From Stenotrophomonas sp. (GTDB lineage: Bacteria > Pseudomonadota > Gammaproteobacteria > Xanthomonadales > Xanthomonadaceae): a stretch of 8,128 bases of DNA. Of the stretch, positions 5,370 to 8,128 are shown in pieces. The notes beneath the pieces are model-generated. The model had not been told where the DNA came from and searched no databases. It was given only the letters and a program-made list of their open reading frames with translations. The position numbers and the translations under genes were made by a program. How positions within the stretch are numbered: position 1 is the stretch's first letter; every line of letters begins with the position of its first letter. The stretch spans positions 1 through 8,128 of the forward strand of contig DOKO01000470.1 in assembly GCA_003510825.1 (NCBI GenBank), given 5' to 3'.

Positions 5370-5393
5370 CGCCGGGCATGGCCCGGCGCTACC
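5370..5393 (-). repeat. SMAG-type element at convergent gene ends, overlapping a stop codon
   Basis: On the minus strand the head GTAG (5392-5389) is followed by the perfect stem CGCCGGGC / GCCCGGCG (5388-5381 and 5377-5370) around a 3-base CAT loop. This is the same layout as the element at 1413. The TAG of the head is the stop codon of the secreted-protein gene. The hairpin fills most of the 33 bases between the DUF465 stop and that stop, so it could end transcripts from both sides, though no T-tract is present. Confidence 0.75.
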
Positions 5394-5748
5394 TGTCCGG
5401 GATGTCAGCGTTCCACGCCGGCTCACCGTCGACACTCAGGTCGCAATGGCGCACGGCGCCGTCCGCGCGGCAGTGCAGGCGCAGCGGGTGGCCGTACCAG
5501 TCACCCTGCAGGCCCGCGCCCATCACCTCGGCTTCCTCACCTGCGATGCGCTCGGCATCGGCCAGCCACAGGGTGTAACGCGGCGCGGCGCCGTCAGCGG
5601 CGTCCACGCACAGGCGCACCGGTGCGTCGGCCAGCCGGCCCGGCAAGGTGTCCTCCACGCAGGCGGGGGCGGCCTGGGCCGTCGCCGCAGCGAGCAGCAT
5701 GGCCGGCAGCAGCCACGCGGGGCTGGCATACCGGCCTGGACGGATCAT
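5389..5748 (-). CDS. Small secreted or periplasmic cysteine-containing protein, unknown function
   Basis: The 119-aa product has a clear Sec signal peptide: R3 and R6, hydrophobic AWLLPAMLLAAATAQA (11-26) and a probable cut after AQA (26/27). The mature part of about 93 aa has four cysteines (C30, C47, C93, C102), enough for two disulfides, and short beta-like stretches (RYTLWLADAERIAG, WYGHPLRLHCRADG). It is probably periplasmic or exported. I do not recognise the family. Its ATG overlaps the plsB stop as ATGA (5748-5745), so it is probably translated by coupling with plsB. The last codons lead straight into the GTAG head of a SMAG repeat that supplies the TAG stop, so the C-terminus may have been shortened by that repeat. 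Confidence 0.7.
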   Translation of the reverse strand: MIRPGRYASPAWLLPAMLLAAATAQAAPACVEDTLPGRLADAPVRLCVDAADGAAPRYTLWLADAERIAGEEAEVMGAGLQGDWYGHPLRLHCRADGAVRHCDLSVDGEPAWNADIPDR

Positions 5749-8128
5749 GCCTGCGGCGTCGGTTCTTCCGGGCGCGCCGCTTCGGGGCTGACGCGCTCGA
5801 TGGTGTGGCGCAGTTCGCGGCCGAGGATGAACTTGGCGTCCTTCGCCCAGCTGTCCAGGCGGTCGTCGAACAGCAGCTTGCTGTTCTCGTCCGGCCACAC
5901 CAGGCGCAGCTCGCGCAGCTTCTGGATGAAGCCACGGAACAGCGACTTGTCGAAGAACTCCGGCGCGGCCGGCGCGTACAGCAGGCTGAGGCGCTGCGCG
6001 GCCTGCTGGCACAGGCTTTCCAGCTCGGCGGTACCCAGCGTGCCCGGGCCGTTCTTCACCAGCACCGAAATGGCGATGTAGTAACGCTCGAACGCCTGCT
6101 GCAGCGAATGGCCGATGGCACGCAGGCGGAACACCTCGTCGGTCTGCCCGGTGTTGCGGGTCAGCATGCCGCCGTCATCGTCGGCGACCTGCTGCAGCAG
6201 GCCTTCGCGGATGAACACGTCGATGGTCTGCTCGATGCGCTGGGCGAACTCGTCCTCGCTCCACGGCAGGAACAGCTCGGCCTGCAGGAACGGGTACACG
6301 GTGCGGCCCAGGCGGACCAGGCCGGCACGGCTCATGCGGCGGTTGTTCTGGAAGCAGCAGGCCACCCACGACGATGCGGTGAACAGGTGCACCACGTTGT
6401 TGCGGAAGTAGCTGAGCAGCACCGCGGTGTCGCCACTGACGCTGAGCACGTCGCCCAGCGGGTGCTTGATGCGGGTGAGGACGTTGATCTCCTCGGCATG
6501 GGCGATGATCCGCTCCGGCGAGTGCGGGGTCACCGTCACCCGGCCCGAATACGGCATTTCTTCCAGCAGGGTCTTGCACAGCTCGATCTGCGCGATCAGG
6601 TCGGCCTCGCCCATCGCGTGCTTGGGCGTGGACAGCAGCGCCAGCGCCAGCAGGTTGATCGGGTTGACGTCGGCGGCGCCGTTGATGCGCACCTGGATGC
6701 GGTCGGCCAGGGTATCGACGGTGGTCGACAGCCACGACGGCTTCTCGTCCTCCGGCACCGCCTCGCCGTTCCACTCCGGCGCCTTCTCGGCCAGCACGTC
6801 GTTCAGGGCGATCGGCTCACCGAAGTTCACCACCACCTGGCCGTAGTTCTGCTTGAGCACCTTGGGGATGCCCCACAGCAGCGACCAGATCGATTCCTTC
6901 TCCTTCGGCCGCCCGGACAGTTCGTCCAGGTAGCTGCCACCTTCCATCAGCTTCTCGTAGCCGATGTAGATGGGCTGGAACAGCACCGGCTTGCGCGGCT
7001 GGCGCAGGAACGCGCGCAGGGTCATCGAGATCATGCCGCCCTTGGGCTGCAGCAGGCGCCCGGTGCGCGAACGGCCACCTTCGACGAAGTACTCGATGGA
7101 ATAGCCACCGGCCACCAGCTGCGCGACGTATTCGCTGAGCACGGCCGAGTACAGCGCGTTGCCGCGGATCGAGCGGCGGATGAAGAACGCACCGCCCTTG
7201 CGCAGCAGGGTGCCGACCACCGGCAGGTTCAGGTTGATGCCGGCCACGATGTGCGGCGGCACGATGCCACGGTCGTACAGCAGGTAGGACAGCAGCAGGT
7301 AGTCCATGTGGCTGCGGTGGCTGGGCACGTAGACCACTTCGTGTCCCGGCGCGGCGGCCTTGAACTTGTCCAGGTGGTGCACCAGCACGCCGGCGTAGAT
7401 GCGGTTCCACACGTGGCTGAGCATGAAGCTGGCCGAACGCACCACCGGGCTGGAATAGTCCGCGGCGATTTCCCAGGCGTAGGCGTGCGCCTTCTTCCAG
7501 GCGTCGGCCGGCTTGGAGTTGTCGCGCTTGGCCTGGGCGGCGATCGCCTCGCGCACCGGTTCGGCGGCCAGCACCTGGTCCACCAGCAGGCGGCGGGTGG
7601 ACAGGTCGGGGCCGATGACCGATTCACGGATGCGGCGGAAATGGGTACGCAGCACGCGCTGCAGCTTGCGCACGGTGCGCTCGGGCTCCAGGCCCTCGTC
7701 CACGGTGCTGCGCAGCGAGATCGGCGGGGCGAAGCGCACGATGGTGCTGCGGCCGTTCAGCAGCAGGCCCAGCAGGCGGCGGAAGCGGCCGACCAGCGCC
7801 CAGTTTTCCGAAAACAGCACGGCGAACCAGCCGCTCTGCTTGTCCGGCGCGCGGCCGACGAAGATCGACACCGGCACCAGGTGCACGTCCAGGTCGTCGC
7901 GAACGCGGTGCGCCTGCAGGACCTTGGCCAGCGAATCGGAGTGGGTCTTGGCGCCGCGCTGTTCAGGGATCAGCGAATTGCTGGAACTGCGCCGCGACAG
8001 CGCCAGGTAGGCGCGCTTGCGGCCGGTCGGGTCACCGGCCAGCGGCACCAGCGGCGAGGGCAGGCCGGCTTGGCGGCAGGCCTTGTCCAGGATCAGCGCG
8101 TTGGACGGGCCGTAGTCTTCCAGCACAT
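5745..8128 (-). CDS. plsB: Glycerol-3-phosphate 1-O-acyltransferase PlsB (partial, N-terminus off right edge)
   Basis: PlsB transfers a fatty acyl group from acyl-ACP or acyl-CoA to position 1 of sn-glycerol-3-phosphate, the first step of phospholipid synthesis, at the inner membrane. About 793 residues are visible; E. coli PlsB has 807. Counting from the first full codon at 8126 (a Val, not a start), the acyltransferase blocks are HRSHMD (270-275, catalytic H and D), GAFFIRR (312-318), FVEGGRSRTG (347-356) and PIYIGYE (385-391). ERIYAG-like VWNRIYAG (239-246), NNVVHLF and APEFFDKSLF further on also match the family. Alignment by eye puts the first visible residue near E. coli residue 44, so some tens of residues are missing. 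The stop overlaps the next gene by ATGA. All key residues are present, so it should be active. Confidence 0.95.
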   Translation of the reverse strand, partial: VLEDYGPSNALILDKACRQAGLPSPLVPLAGDPTGRKRAYLALSRRSSSNSLIPEQRGAKTHSDSLAKVLQAHRVRDDLDVHLVPVSIFVGRAPDKQSGWFAVLFSENWALVGRFRRLLGLLLNGRSTIVRFAPPISLRSTVDEGLEPERTVRKLQRVLRTHFRRIRESVIGPDLSTRRLLVDQVLAAEPVREAIAAQAKRDNSKPADAWKKAHAYAWEIAADYSSPVVRSASFMLSHVWNRIYAGVLVHHLDKFKAAAPGHEVVYVPSHRSHMDYLLLSYLLYDRGIVPPHIVAGINLNLPVVGTLLRKGGAFFIRRSIRGNALYSAVLSEYVAQLVAGGYSIEYFVEGGRSRTGRLLQPKGGMISMTLRAFLRQPRKPVLFQPIYIGYEKLMEGGSYLDELSGRPKEKESIWSLLWGIPKVLKQNYGQVVVNFGEPIALNDVLAEKAPEWNGEAVPEDEKPSWLSTTVDTLADRIQVRINGAADVNPINLLALALLSTPKHAMGEADLIAQIELCKTLLEEMPYSGRVTVTPHSPERIIAHAEEINVLTRIKHPLGDVLSVSGDTAVLLSYFRNNVVHLFTASSWVACCFQNNRRMSRAGLVRLGRTVYPFLQAELFLPWSEDEFAQRIEQTIDVFIREGLLQQVADDDGGMLTRNTGQTDEVFRLRAIGHSLQQAFERYYIAISVLVKNGPGTLGTAELESLCQQAAQRLSLLYAPAAPEFFDKSLFRGFIQKLRELRLVWPDENSKLLFDDRLDSWAKDAKFILGRELRHTIERVSPEAARPEEPTPQA

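Overview
The window looks like chromosome from a GC-rich gammaproteobacterium of the Xanthomonadaceae, most likely Stenotrophomonas (S. maltophilia complex). The pointers are the high GC content, protein sequences typical of the family (RdgC, TtcA, PlsB, a YdcH-type DUF465 protein) and short palindromes headed GTAG that match the SMAG repeats described in S. maltophilia. The genus is an inference from reading, not from a search.

Layout, left to right. (1) Positions 1-153, minus strand: the first 51 codons of a membrane protein that runs off the left edge. (2) 304-1170, plus: a methylglyoxal synthase with two MGS-like halves, where only the second half keeps the catalytic residues. (3) 1171-1881: about 700 bases without a protein gene, filled with structure. 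It holds a 104-base branched palindrome, three consecutive REP/SMAG-type hairpins, an AT-richer stretch, and a roughly 225-base structured leader. (4) 1882-2283, plus: an unrecognised 133-aa helical protein that the leader precedes, followed by a second SMAG in inverted orientation. (5) 5059-2343, minus: ttcA, rdgC and a YgjP-type zinc metallopeptidase, probably one transcription unit. (6) 5152-5355, plus: a small DUF465 protein, divergent from ttcA. (7) 8128-5389, minus: plsB (its start lies off the right edge), overlapped by ATGA with a small secreted cysteine-containing protein whose stop codon lies inside a third SMAG.

Most genes are ordinary housekeeping functions: phospholipid synthesis (PlsB), tRNA 2-thiocytidine (TtcA), recombination (RdgC) and triose-phosphate overflow (MgsA). 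The unusual part is 1382-2340. There a structured RNA leader and an orphan ORF sit between inverted SMAG elements and an 18-base perfect direct repeat. The leader folds on paper into a three-way junction closed by an 11-bp long-range helix, and a possible alternative helix lies near the ribosome binding site. This cassette is the best candidate for something undescribed. The fold, mobility and function are inferences from sequence alone.
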